Assembly: GCA_020026285.1 (NCBI GenBank)
Contig: JAHHQS010000174.1
Coordinates: 1-7,524 of the forward strand
Source of the DNA: Parabacteroides sp.
GTDB lineage: Bacteria; Bacteroidota; Bacteroidia; Bacteroidales; Tannerellaceae
Direction of reading: 5' to 3'
DNA: 7,524 bases
The position numbers and the translations under genes were made by a program. The notes under the pieces were generated by a model. The model searched no databases and had not been told where the DNA came from. It saw only the letters and a program-made list of their open reading frames with translations. Positions 1 through 7,201 of this stretch are shown piece after piece (the stretch's first letter is position 1; every line of letters begins with the position of its first letter).

Positions 1-1195
1 CCAATTCAGATCCATTCTTGCGCAATTCGTCTTGAATGGTAGGAATACCAGTTGCTCGTCCTTCCGAAAGTCGCAATTCCTTCAGATAATCACCTAAGCG
101 ACGATTACGATAGCGACGTGATTTCAAGCGTTCCGCTTTCTGAATAGCATCCCAACTGATGGAACGGTCGGGGCCTGCATAACTGAGAATAGAAATCTTA
201 TCAGGCTCAATGGTAATCTCGACCGGTTCACGTTCCTGATAGTCTCTATGATACAGAGCATTTACCACAGCTTCTTCTATGGCCTGATACGGATAATTAA
301 AATAGGTTATAGACTCAGCATTGTCTTTCGGCTTAAGGATCTGTTTCTTGATGACGTTGGTCTTGATATAATTCAATGTCTGCTTGATCATCTCCGGAAC
401 AGGACCTACAATCTTAGGTACCTCAATCATGTTATTGGGATTCTTGATGCAACCTTCGGGGAAGATGACAATATCTACCTGTGTTACCGGGAAGAACTTA
501 GCTGGATTCTGACAGAACATCATGGCAGCTACATTCTTCAGCATCTGTCTTTCTTTAGGACCAGTGTATAAGTCCATCAAATTAAGGATTTCTGAAAAAG
601 AAGTGGTCGAGAAATTATCTACCAAACGACTTTTTACGCTCTGGAGATAATCAAAAACTAAGGCTGCTGAGATATCTGACAGTTCTATATTTTCGTTTCC
701 TCTTTCGTCGAAAGGAATTCGATTCGCCATTTCACGCAATTCGTCCAATATCTCGCCTTTAGCTTCTATACTGCTTGTACCGCTTCGAACATACCACTTG
801 CAAGGTGATTGATTGGCTGTAACACGTTCACGAACATTATAAGGACGATTCACGCCTGCAGGTACCCATATCACCAACACATATTTGCCATCCAATTCTT
901 CAACGTCTACGCGTGGCATATAATAAGGCTCAATTTTGTTGTTAAAACCAATCATGTCTTTTTGGATCTTGTCCAGTTCTTCGATGTTGATACCTGTAAC
1001 CGGTCGTTTGGCAATACCGTTTTCTTCCTCCACGCCAACAACAATGTAACCTCCACCAATATTATCAAAATCATTGGCAAAAGCACAGATGGTATGATAT
1101 ATCTTATCGGGATTCCATCCTTTCTTAAATTCAATGCGATTAGACTCAATCCTACGCTTGCGCAGGAGGTCTTCTATGTTTACAGGAATAGGCAT
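1..1195 (-). CDS. AlbA_2 (Schlafen-type) plus GHKL-ATPase-like protein, 3'-truncated by window edge
   Basis: Reading the minus strand from the ATG at 1195 gives 398 uninterrupted codons that run off the left edge, so the C-terminus is missing. Residues about 14-145 look like an AlbA_2 (divergent AAA_4/Schlafen-like) domain, with the ESNRIEFK motif at 17-24 and the CAFAND...GGGYIVVGV block at 37-55. Residues about 296-345 match the RecG-like C-terminal/HATPase_c_4 region: the N-box-like EEAVVNALYHRDY (307-319, with E308 and N312) and a SYAGPDR turn at 338-344. The late GRATGIPTIQDEL block (379-391) is also typical of the family. Such proteins are generally annotated as ATP-binding transcriptional regulators or putative DNA-binding proteins; some occur in defence islands, and the substrate is unknown. 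The start lies 9 bases after the stop of the helix-turn-helix gene, indicating one operon. The family call is firm; the biological role is not known. Confidence 0.9.
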   Translation of the reverse strand, partial: MPIPVNIEDLLRKRRIESNRIEFKKGWNPDKIYHTICAFANDFDNIGGGYIVVGVEEENGIAKRPVTGINIEELDKIQKDMIGFNNKIEPYYMPRVDVEELDGKYVLVIWVPAGVNRPYNVRERVTANQSPCKWYVRSGTSSIEAKGEILDELREMANRIPFDERGNENIELSDISAALVFDYLQSVKSRLVDNFSTTSFSEILNLMDLYTGPKERQMLKNVAAMMFCQNPAKFFPVTQVDIVIFPEGCIKNPNNMIEVPKIVGPVPEMIKQTLNYIKTNVIKKQILKPKDNAESITYFNYPYQAIEEAVVNALYHRDYQEREPVEITIEPDKISILSYAGPDRSISWDAIQKAERLKSRRYRNRRLGDYLKELRLSEGRATGIPTIQDELRKNGSEL

Positions 1196-1204
1196 AAGGC
1201 AAAC

Positions 1205-1417
1205 TTAATTGAATGTTTTCTTTTCGACATAAAGCAACTCTCTGACATCCACATTGAGTATCTCCGCTATGCGGAACAGCGTATCAAGGTCTGGCTGAGC
1301 ACTATTGGTGCACCAGCGTGAAACAGAGCAGGCATTCTTTCCAATCTGTTCCGACAGCCATTTGGCCGTCTTATTTTGTTCTACCAATACTATTTTTATT
1401 CTATTTAGTTGCTTCAT
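1205..1417 (-). CDS. Small XRE-family helix-turn-helix regulator
   Basis: This is a 70-residue cytoplasmic protein that is almost entirely one XRE/Cro-type HTH domain. The first HTH helix is around TAKWLSEQIG (17-26) and the recognition helix around NACSVSRWCTN (28-38). It is followed by the typical PDLDTLFRIAEILNVDVRELL segment (42-62), which packs against the HTH in this family. I chose the ATG at 1417: a TTG three codons upstream (1426) is in frame, but it lies only about ten bases from the likely transcription start. The stop is 9 bases from the ATG of the AlbA_2/ATPase gene, so this is the first gene of a two-gene operon. It probably regulates its own promoter and hence the ATPase gene, which is inferred from family and position. 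No clear operator palindrome was seen. Confidence 0.88.
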   Translation of the reverse strand: MKQLNRIKIVLVEQNKTAKWLSEQIGKNACSVSRWCTNSAQPDLDTLFRIAEILNVDVRELLYVEKKTFN

Positions 1418-1442
1418 AACCGACAAGACTTATAGTTTAATG

Positions 1443-1450
1443 CAAAAATA
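1443..1450 (-). promoter_or_regulatory. Bacteroidetes -7 box for the HTH/ATPase operon
   Basis: On the minus strand the bases read TATTTTTG followed by CA, matching the Bacteroidetes -7 consensus TAnnTTTG. The box is about 25 bases upstream of the ATG at 1417, leaving a short leader. A T-rich stretch about 20 bases further upstream could be a degenerate -33 element; no clean TTTG is present. This placement supports the ATG at 1417 over the TTG at 1426. Confidence 0.55.
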
Positions 1451-1501
1451 TATAATTTTATCGTTAAAAACTTGAGAAAAGAAAGGAAATCTTAATGAAA
1501 A

Positions 1502-2132
1502 ATGTTGAAAAACAGAAGAGAGTCAGCGATCCCATATGAGGAAAATTCCTTCGACATATTCGATTGGGGATATAACGATTTCGAACAGCTTTTCCAGATT
1601 CGTTGTTCGTGGAAAAAGAACAATGACTTCAAACCGATTACTTGGAAACGCCGTTTCCCGAAAGATTCAGGAATACTTTTAGATGCAATCGGCCATATGT
1701 CCAGAGTGCTGACCGGAAAGAAATATCCAGAGAAGATCAGACGGATACATTACTTGGATGAATTCAAGCAAAAAATGTATATATTACTTACTAATACATT
1801 GGATATCATCCCAGTAACGATCGCTGAACTTTATCATAACCGTTGGCAAATCGAACTATTCTTCAAGTGGCTAAAGCGACACCTCAAGGTTAAAAAAATT
1901 TTGGGGCGAAACTGACAACGCAGTAAAGATCATGATTTACTCTGCAATGATTGCCTATTATATGATGGCAATCGTACATAGAAAACTGAATGATGAGCGT
2001 TCTACATATGAGATGCTACAAATCGTAAGTATCTCACTTACAGATACCAACAGTCTTCGAGACCTGTTTAGCAAACCTAAAGACAATATTGACAAAAAAC
2101 TTATAGATTCGAGTGAACCTACTTTATTCTAA
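1502..2132 (+). pseudogene. IS4-family transposase remnant, 5'-truncated and frameshifted
   Basis: Two adjacent reading frames (1502-1915 and the frame continuing to 2132) together encode the C-terminal half of a DDE transposase of the IS4 family. Homology appears to begin near IPYEEN (about 1529-1540). The second catalytic Asp lies in FDWGYND (residue 21 of the first frame; most relatives have Arg where Trp22 is). The YREK signature is intact in YHNRWQIELFFKWLK (Y111, R114, E118, K125). The N-terminal region with the first catalytic Asp is absent. An extra base in the A7 run at 1892-1898 ends frame one at 1915; reading six A's restores KKFWGETDNAVKIMIYSAM and the rest of the protein. Near 1602-1622 an FVVRGK-like stretch sits out of frame, suggesting a second lesion with a loss of a few codons. 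The product is certainly non-functional. Confidence 0.88.
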
Positions 2133-2180
2133 ATAAATAAACTTATAATAATCGTCCACAACTTTTAGTGGACAGCAATG
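1538..2180 (+). mobile_element. Decayed IS4-family insertion sequence (right part only)
   Basis: This is the remnant that carries the broken transposase. The left boundary is estimated from where transposase similarity starts. The right boundary is estimated from the GTGGACAGCAATG stretch ending at 2180, which resembles terminal repeats I associate with Bacteroidetes IS4-type elements (recall, not a comparison). I could not find its inverted counterpart in the bases before 1538, in line with loss of the left end. The element cannot move by itself. Confidence 0.6.
2154..2173. repeat. 6-bp hairpin GTCCAC/GTGGAC at the IS4 right end
   Basis: GTCCAC (2154-2159) and GTGGAC (2168-2173) are perfect inverted repeats around an 8-base loop, 22 bases after the transposase stop. 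There is no T-run after the stem, so it is a poor intrinsic terminator on the plus strand. It may be part of the IS subterminal end or a weak transcription stop for the old transposase gene. Confidence 0.5.
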
Positions 2181-2200
2181 TTAATAGTTAAAGAATGTTG

Positions 2201-2208
2201 TAAATTTG
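2201..2208 (+). promoter_or_regulatory. Bacteroidetes -7 box (TAAATTTG)
   Basis: TAAATTTG followed by C is an exact match to TAnnTTTG. No clean -33 TTTG is visible about 20 bases upstream; the TTAATAG region is a poor substitute. It lies just outside the predicted IS4 right end and points toward the DUF262 operon, whose ATG is about 470 bases downstream. If used, it would create a long untranslated leader containing the 2560-2588 hairpin. Confidence 0.4.
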
Positions 2209-2559
2209 CATACAGATAAATACAGGTGACTTTTGTTATCAAAATTACTGATTTTAGATAATTGCAGTTGAAGTAAGTGGGGAATGTAAAATGTAGGGTT
2301 TTAATTCTCAGAAGTTTGTAACCTTATATGATGGCAGTTTGACTGACAACCAAAAACTTCAATGAAGGAGTACAGCATAAGAGTCTTGATAATGACATAA
2401 TTAATGACTTTGAGACGACCACAAGAAGATAGTATTTTGCTTGAATGTATAGTATTTTTCAATAGACTTTATAGAGAATCCGCACCAATTATCTTCTGCC
2501 ACGAATCGAATGGCTCATACAGAAGAAATGCGAAATGTAAGCAAGCACATAAACCTAAC

Positions 2560-2588
2560 TATAGCCAAGCATTAGACACTTGGCTATA
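2560..2588. repeat. Perfect 10-bp inverted repeat with 9-base loop
   Basis: TATAGCCAAG (2560-2569) is the exact reverse complement of CTTGGCTATA (2579-2588), separated by CATTAGACA. In RNA it would form a stable stem-loop 87 bases before the DUF262 start codon. There is no following T-run, so it is not a standard intrinsic terminator. It could be a protein-binding operator, an RNA structure in the leader, or a recombination site; the sequence alone does not decide. Confidence 0.7.
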
Positions 2589-2675
2589 CGCAAGTAGATA
2601 AATGAGTCATGTAAAAATAGATTATGCCAAATTCAGTAATGTTTTACATAAATTGAAGTAATAAAGGAAAATATA

Positions 2676-4664
2676 ATGAATAATTCAATTAAGCAATATG
2701 CCATAGGCGAACTTCTTGATGGAAGGTATTTTTATATACCGTCTTATCAGAGGGGATATAGATGGACAGAGAAGCAGGTAGGTGATCTCTTGCGAGACCT
2801 TCTGTGTTTCGCTAATGACTTTGCAAATGAAGGGAAAGAAAAGAAACTGGATCAATTCTACTGTCTGCAACCTGTGATTGCTCGTCCAATAACAGATAGA
2901 GACAAGTTGAAGTCTATGTTTGGCACTGAATATACCGATAGTATTCAAGAAAATGGTGTATGGGAAATAATTGACGGTCAACAACGACTGACAACCATTT
3001 TCTTGTTATACAAATACCTCCTCGATCAAAAAGGATGGGATTCAGAAACTTTGAAGGAAGAGGAAGATGGAAAAGAGCTATACCATATATGTTATGCAAC
3101 TCGGGATGGTTCAGGACAATTCCTAGAGAGCCTGTCAATGAAAACGATAAAGGACAGAGACGAAGAGTTACTGAAAGACAATGTGGATTATTTTCACATG
3201 GCCAACGCTTTCAAGTACATAGGTGAATGGATAAAAACCGATGGCAAGACTATCAACATACGTTATCAGTTGGGAGGCAGTCTTGACAATATCCGTACTT
3301 CATTCTTCAAGCTTCTAAATGGCATGAGTGACACAAAGGGTGGCTCCGTACAGGTTCTCTGGTATGAGATAGCAGAAGTAAAAGAAAAGAGTAATATCAA
3401 AGAATTCCAAAAGATTAATACAGGCAAGATTCGATTAACAGATGCAGAACTTATCAAAGGTTTGTTCTTGATGAAGAAGAATTTTACAGGTGGAGACAAA
3501 TATATTAAACAGTCAGAATTGGCTTTAGAATGGGAATATATTGAAAACACCCTTCATTCTAACAACTTTTGGTATTTCCTTCAGAAGAAAGGTTTCGATA
3601 TGCCTAACCGTATTGACCTCCTATTCAATCTTATATATAAGAAAAATGCTCTAAAAGAGATACCAAATGACGAATGGGATAATAAAATCGAAGAAATTGA
3701 TGCTCAGCTGATGGACACCAGACAAAGCGAAATCTTCCGTTTTTACTATAACCGTTTCGAGGGAAAAATCGCGGAAGACCTTCAATACGAAGTTGCTGTA
3801 GCATGGGATGAAGTGATGGAACTGTTCAGAACACTTGATGACTGGTATTGTTCACCTTCAATATATAACTACATAGGCTTGCTCAGTCAGTGTGGAGAAG
3901 ACTTATGTCGGCTTGTTCTTCATTTTGAGTACATGCCAGAAACATCAAGTCGTGATGATTTTGAGAAATTCCTTATAGAACGTATCTCCTACCATCTACG
4001 TGGTGCTAAAGTTGATAACGAGAAAAAACAGATTCTCAATACATACAACAAGGATTACAATATAATATATAAGTTGTTGCTGACTCTCAACATTCATCTA
4101 CTAAATGAGCAGAACCAAAAATTGGAGTCTGAATCAGACGTATACAAGTTTCCATTCGATGTCCTCAGTTCTCAGAATTGGGACATCGAGCATATAGACT
4201 CATTCCATACGAATGCTTTAAAGAAAGAAAAAGACAAACGGGAATGGATTGAAACAGCAATGGCTGACCGTAAGGATGAATTGAAAGTAGAAGAGGTCGC
4301 GTTGATAAATCAGAAAGTAGAAGAGAATGCTTTGGACGATGCTATAAACATCCTAAAGAAAAATGCGCAGGAAGTAGAAGCTGATGAAGAAATCAAGAAC
4401 ACTATTGGTAATCTTACACTTCTTGATGCTGCTACTAACAGAATGTATGGCAATAGTCTGTTCTGTACCAAGAGACGAATTATTATTGATCGCATAAAGC
4501 AAGGCGTGTTTGTGCCAATCGCTACACAGTACATATTTGCTAAATTCTTTGATGAAAGAGGTACAAATCGATCGCTTTGGACAAAAGAAGATATGGAAGC
4601 ATACCATAAATACATATACGAGGCTCTAATAACCTACATAAATATTGAGGAGGACAATTTATGA
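2676..4664 (+). CDS. DUF262-DUF1524 protein, GmrSD-like type IV restriction endonuclease candidate
   Basis: This 662-residue protein has the architecture of a fused GmrSD enzyme. The N-terminal DUF262 domain shows IPSYQRGYRW (21-30), the NTPase signature DGQQRLTTI (100-108) and FQKINTGKIRLTDAEL (244-259). A helical middle region spans about 270-495. The C-terminal DUF1524 HNH/His-Me-finger nuclease shows DIEHI with catalytic His506, GNLTLL (578-583) and NRMYGNSLFCTKR (588-600, including N593, F596 and K599). All key motifs are present, so it is probably active. In characterised relatives (GmrSD, SspE, BrxU) DUF262 uses NTP to recognise modified DNA, such as glucosylated hydroxymethylcytosine or phosphorothioate, and DUF1524 nicks or cuts it. 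The modification recognised here is unknown. The linker between His506 and GNLTLL is long and highly charged. The ATG at 2676 has AAAGGA upstream, and the stop overlaps the next ATG by four bases. No signal peptide or membrane segment is seen. Confidence 0.93.
   Translation: MNNSIKQYAIGELLDGRYFYIPSYQRGYRWTEKQVGDLLRDLLCFANDFANEGKEKKLDQFYCLQPVIARPITDRDKLKSMFGTEYTDSIQENGVWEIIDGQQRLTTIFLLYKYLLDQKGWDSETLKEEEDGKELYHICYATRDGSGQFLESLSMKTIKDRDEELLKDNVDYFHMANAFKYIGEWIKTDGKTINIRYQLGGSLDNIRTSFFKLLNGMSDTKGGSVQVLWYEIAEVKEKSNIKEFQKINTGKIRLTDAELIKGLFLMKKNFTGGDKYIKQSELALEWEYIENTLHSNNFWYFLQKKGFDMPNRIDLLFNLIYKKNALKEIPNDEWDNKIEEIDAQLMDTRQSEIFRFYYNRFEGKIAEDLQYEVAVAWDEVMELFRTLDDWYCSPSIYNYIGLLSQCGEDLCRLVLHFEYMPETSSRDDFEKFLIERISYHLRGAKVDNEKKQILNTYNKDYNIIYKLLLTLNIHLLNEQNQKLESESDVYKFPFDVLSSQNWDIEHIDSFHTNALKKEKDKREWIETAMADRKDELKVEEVALINQKVEENALDDAINILKKNAQEVEADEEIKNTIGNLTLLDAATNRMYGNSLFCTKRRIIIDRIKQGVFVPIATQYIFAKFFDERGTNRSLWTKEDMEAYHKYIYEALITYINIEEDNL
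4647..4654 (+). promoter_or_regulatory. Strong Shine-Dalgarno for the second DUF262 gene
   Basis: GAGGAGGA lies inside the end of the upstream gene, 6 bases before the ATG at 4661. Such a strong site is uncommon in Bacteroidetes. Together with the ATGA stop/start overlap it fixes the start and implies coupled or matched translation of the two proteins. Confidence 0.75.
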
Positions 4665-7147
4665 GTGAGAGATACACATTTTTAGACATCTACAAGAAGG
4701 CTCTAGACCTCAATAAGGACACAAAGGTTAAAATTAACCAGATAGTTATCCCAAAAATTCAGCGTCCATATGCCCAAGGACGTCTGGATGGAATGTGTAC
4801 ATATGTACGCAACACTCTTTTAAAAGAAATGTTTGCTAACTTCCAGACGGATGATGTTTTTGACTTTAACTTCATCTATGGTATTGTGCGTCCTTCTAAT
4901 GATAACTATGTGATGGAACTGTTGGATGGCCAACAACGTATAACTACCCTATTCCTTCTTTATTGGTATATAGCAAATCGTGAACTTTCAAAAGACGATG
5001 AAGTCGATACAGAAATCCGAAATGCACTTGCAAAATTCGTATATGAGACACGTTCTACATCAACAGTGTTCTGCCAACGACTTGCTTCATATCGTGTTGA
5101 TCTTTCAGAATTGAAGCCATCTAAGGCTATAAAGAAAGCTAAGTGGTATTTCAAATCATTTGACAGAGACAGCACCATTAGTGCAATGCTCACTATGCTT
5201 GATGCTATCCATGAGAAGTACAACAATCAAGACAGCAATGAGCTTTACAAGAAACTTGACAATATACAGTTCTATATAAAGTCTCTTGGCTACTTCAATC
5301 TTTCTGAAGAATTGTATATCAAGATGAATGCACGTGGCTTACAATTAAGCCCATTTGAGAATTTCAAAGCCGATCTCATCAACTTTATCAATAATAAGGA
5401 ATATGAGCCATATAGAGCAATTGTTCCTCTCTATAAAAAAGAAAGTGAAGATGTTGCAGCGTTTGATTTCAATTTCTCTGTAAAGCTCGATGCAAAGTGG
5501 ATTGATATTTTTTGGAAGAAAGGATATGAGAATTTTGATGCAGCATATATGAGTTTCTTTTCACGTTTCTTTGCTTGCAAGTATATTGTTGCAACAAAGG
5601 ATGTCGTTTCAGATAGAGATATGCGTCAAGACAAGACTTTGCGCCAAATTTACACAGAGGCAGAAAACAGAAATGAAGCAAATGAGTATCTGGGATTCCA
5701 AGAATTTGAGCATCTACTTAATGAGCATCCTGAGTTCATCATGACTTTGGATAAAGTGTTCGATGTGTTTTATGAGTACGATCATAAAGATGACAGAAGA
5801 CTAATATACAAATCTATGCTTCCACTTTGGGATAGGGTGAATCCTGAATGTGGTGATGATTTCTACAGTAATCTGTCATCTAAGATGACACACACCAAAC
5901 TTATCGTTTTTGGTGCGGTCATTGAGTTCATTGAAGCTTACAAATCTTTTGATGCAGATACTTTTAAACAGTGGATGCGAGTTGTATGGAATATTACAGA
6001 GAATACCAACATTGACAGTTTGACACCTGTATCATCTTTAATACGAAAATTCTCTGCTGTTATTCATAACACGTCACGTCGAACTGCAGAAGGTATTTCA
6101 TTTTACGAAGCCTTATCACTGTGGAAAGATGATAACAGCGATGAACGAGAGAACAGAGCCTTGATCGAAGAAGTTGAAAAAGCAAAGCGCATTGCTGAGA
6201 ATAGTGATTGGCTTGACACATTCATAGAGGCAGAAAAGCATCCATTCTTTAAAGGCATGGTATTATTCTTCTATGAATCAGGTTTATCATTAAAGGATTA
6301 TCAGAATAGATATAAATTGGTGAAAGAAATGTTTGATGAAAGTGGTATTTCTGAGACATATCGAAAAGATCACCTATTAATTCGTGCCATTGTCAGTCAA
6401 TTCAATTCTTGGGATGAACTGAACGAAAGGTATATAACCGAACGTTCAGAAACAAACAAATACTTAAAGAATATCCTTGCTTCTCATGAAATGGTACGAT
6501 CTATGTTCGCGAACATACTTGATAATAAAGATGAATCAGCTGTAAAAGAACAACTTCGTGAATATATTAATGAAGAGAAAGAGTTCTCCTATATTGGAGT
6601 CGTTGAAGAAGGCTGCGACATGGCAGTAAAAAGACTCCGAAAAGATATCAAACTCTATGATTGGATAGCTGAGAATAAGTCTGTATTCCGTGTGTACAAT
6701 TATGAAGGTCATATTATGTTTGCTGTTCCTAGAAAACAATATGATAAGGTTGCACTTGATACTGAAAGAGCAAAGACAGCTTTTAAGATTGCAGAAAAAT
6801 TTGGTATGTCTTTCTATGATAAAGAACAACTAAAAATGTTTAAGCAATTCAATGACTGCTACGGTAATGAGATTTGGCTTAAACAAGATAGACAAAACTG
6901 CACTATTTGGGTCGGTTTCTGTCAGCATCATGAACTTTGCATTCAAATAGAATGTAAAACAAAAAAATATGCAAAGGAATTATTAAAAATTCTTGAGGAT
7001 AGTGAATACATAGACGATGATGAAAGGTGGTTACAAATTCCATCTTTACAGCACTTCAAGCAACAAAAAACTTACAATGATTTGGCAAAGGTACTTGAAA
7101 AGCTATTTGAGAAAATACCATCAATTGAAAACATTGTAAAATTATAA
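4661..7147 (+). CDS. Large DUF262 protein without visible HNH domain, partner of the GmrSD-like protein
   Basis: This 828-residue cytoplasmic protein begins with a second, divergent DUF262 domain. It has IPKIQRPYAQGR (30-41) in place of the usual IPxYQRxYxW, a complete DGQQRITTL (89-97), and YIKMNARGLQLSPFENFKADL (219-239), corresponding to the FxxINxxGxxL block. The rest is mostly helical and charged, and I recognise no domain in it. The His/GNLTLL/NxxFxxK motifs of DUF1524 are absent. The last ~180 residues (about 645-828) look like a separate alpha/beta region containing TIWVGFCQHHELCIQIECK (748-766). The ExK at 764-766 after a beta-strand-like stretch faintly recalls PD-(D/E)xK nucleases, but this is weak. 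The start overlaps the upstream stop by 4 bases and has a strong Shine-Dalgarno, so the two proteins are likely made together. A role as a sensor or NTPase partner of the nuclease is inferred. No terminator is seen right after it; the IS256-end hairpin is the first candidate. Confidence 0.9.
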   Translation: MSERYTFLDIYKKALDLNKDTKVKINQIVIPKIQRPYAQGRLDGMCTYVRNTLLKEMFANFQTDDVFDFNFIYGIVRPSNDNYVMELLDGQQRITTLFLLYWYIANRELSKDDEVDTEIRNALAKFVYETRSTSTVFCQRLASYRVDLSELKPSKAIKKAKWYFKSFDRDSTISAMLTMLDAIHEKYNNQDSNELYKKLDNIQFYIKSLGYFNLSEELYIKMNARGLQLSPFENFKADLINFINNKEYEPYRAIVPLYKKESEDVAAFDFNFSVKLDAKWIDIFWKKGYENFDAAYMSFFSRFFACKYIVATKDVVSDRDMRQDKTLRQIYTEAENRNEANEYLGFQEFEHLLNEHPEFIMTLDKVFDVFYEYDHKDDRRLIYKSMLPLWDRVNPECGDDFYSNLSSKMTHTKLIVFGAVIEFIEAYKSFDADTFKQWMRVVWNITENTNIDSLTPVSSLIRKFSAVIHNTSRRTAEGISFYEALSLWKDDNSDERENRALIEEVEKAKRIAENSDWLDTFIEAEKHPFFKGMVLFFYESGLSLKDYQNRYKLVKEMFDESGISETYRKDHLLIRAIVSQFNSWDELNERYITERSETNKYLKNILASHEMVRSMFANILDNKDESAVKEQLREYINEEKEFSYIGVVEEGCDMAVKRLRKDIKLYDWIAENKSVFRVYNYEGHIMFAVPRKQYDKVALDTERAKTAFKIAEKFGMSFYDKEQLKMFKQFNDCYGNEIWLKQDRQNCTIWVGFCQHHELCIQIECKTKKYAKELLKILEDSEYIDDDERWLQIPSLQHFKQQKTYNDLAKVLEKLFEKIPSIENIVKL

Positions 7148-7201
7148 GACAAAAGACTGTACATGAACGAGAATTGATATTTAAATGAAGGGCGTAAAAT
7201 T

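Larger units (their letters stand above)
2181..2675. other. Gene-poor leader region ahead of the DUF262 operon
   Basis: Roughly 500 bases lie between the IS4 remnant and the first DUF262 gene without a coding region I can support. The front half contains several ATGs that stop within a dozen codons. A 65-codon frame at 2404-2601 has composition that does not look like a folded protein and matches nothing I recognise. What can be seen is a -7-like box at 2201, a perfect 10-bp inverted repeat at 2560-2588, and a 19-codon micro-ORF at 2602-2661. The stretch may be an operon leader, the ruins of an older gene, or both. Confidence 0.6.

Noticed and set aside
248..571. Plus-strand open frame of 107 codons
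   Set aside because: Antisense shadow of the ATPase gene; the minus strand encodes the N-box motif there.
809..1321. Plus-strand open frame of 170 codons
   Set aside because: It lies antisense to the AlbA_2/ATPase and HTH genes, whose minus-strand products have clear domains and motifs. The plus-strand translation shows no family features.
1885..1935. Programmed frameshift joining the two transposase frames
   Set aside because: Restoring the protein needs a +1 shift, while an A7 run favours -1 slippage. The transposase also lacks its N-terminal half, so mutation is the simpler reading.
2553..2597. Integron attC-like site around the perfect inverted repeat
   Set aside because: An ACCTAAC precedes the left arm and fits RYYYAAC, but the required GTTRRRY is absent after the right arm. 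There is only one such site and no integrase is in view.
2404..2601. Small 65-residue plus-strand ORF
   Set aside because: It has no recognisable motif and no convincing ribosome-binding site, and the 10-bp inverted repeat falls inside its end. Length is within chance for this region.
2181..2675. CRISPR array, tRNA or retron-type RNA in the gene-poor leader
   Set aside because: No regularly spaced repeats, no cloverleaf-like set of stems with tRNA consensus and no reverse transcriptase gene are present.
4310..4615. Minus-strand frames of 84 and 101 codons inside the first DUF262 gene
   Set aside because: They are opposite the strongly conserved HNH motifs of the plus-strand gene and have no features of their own.
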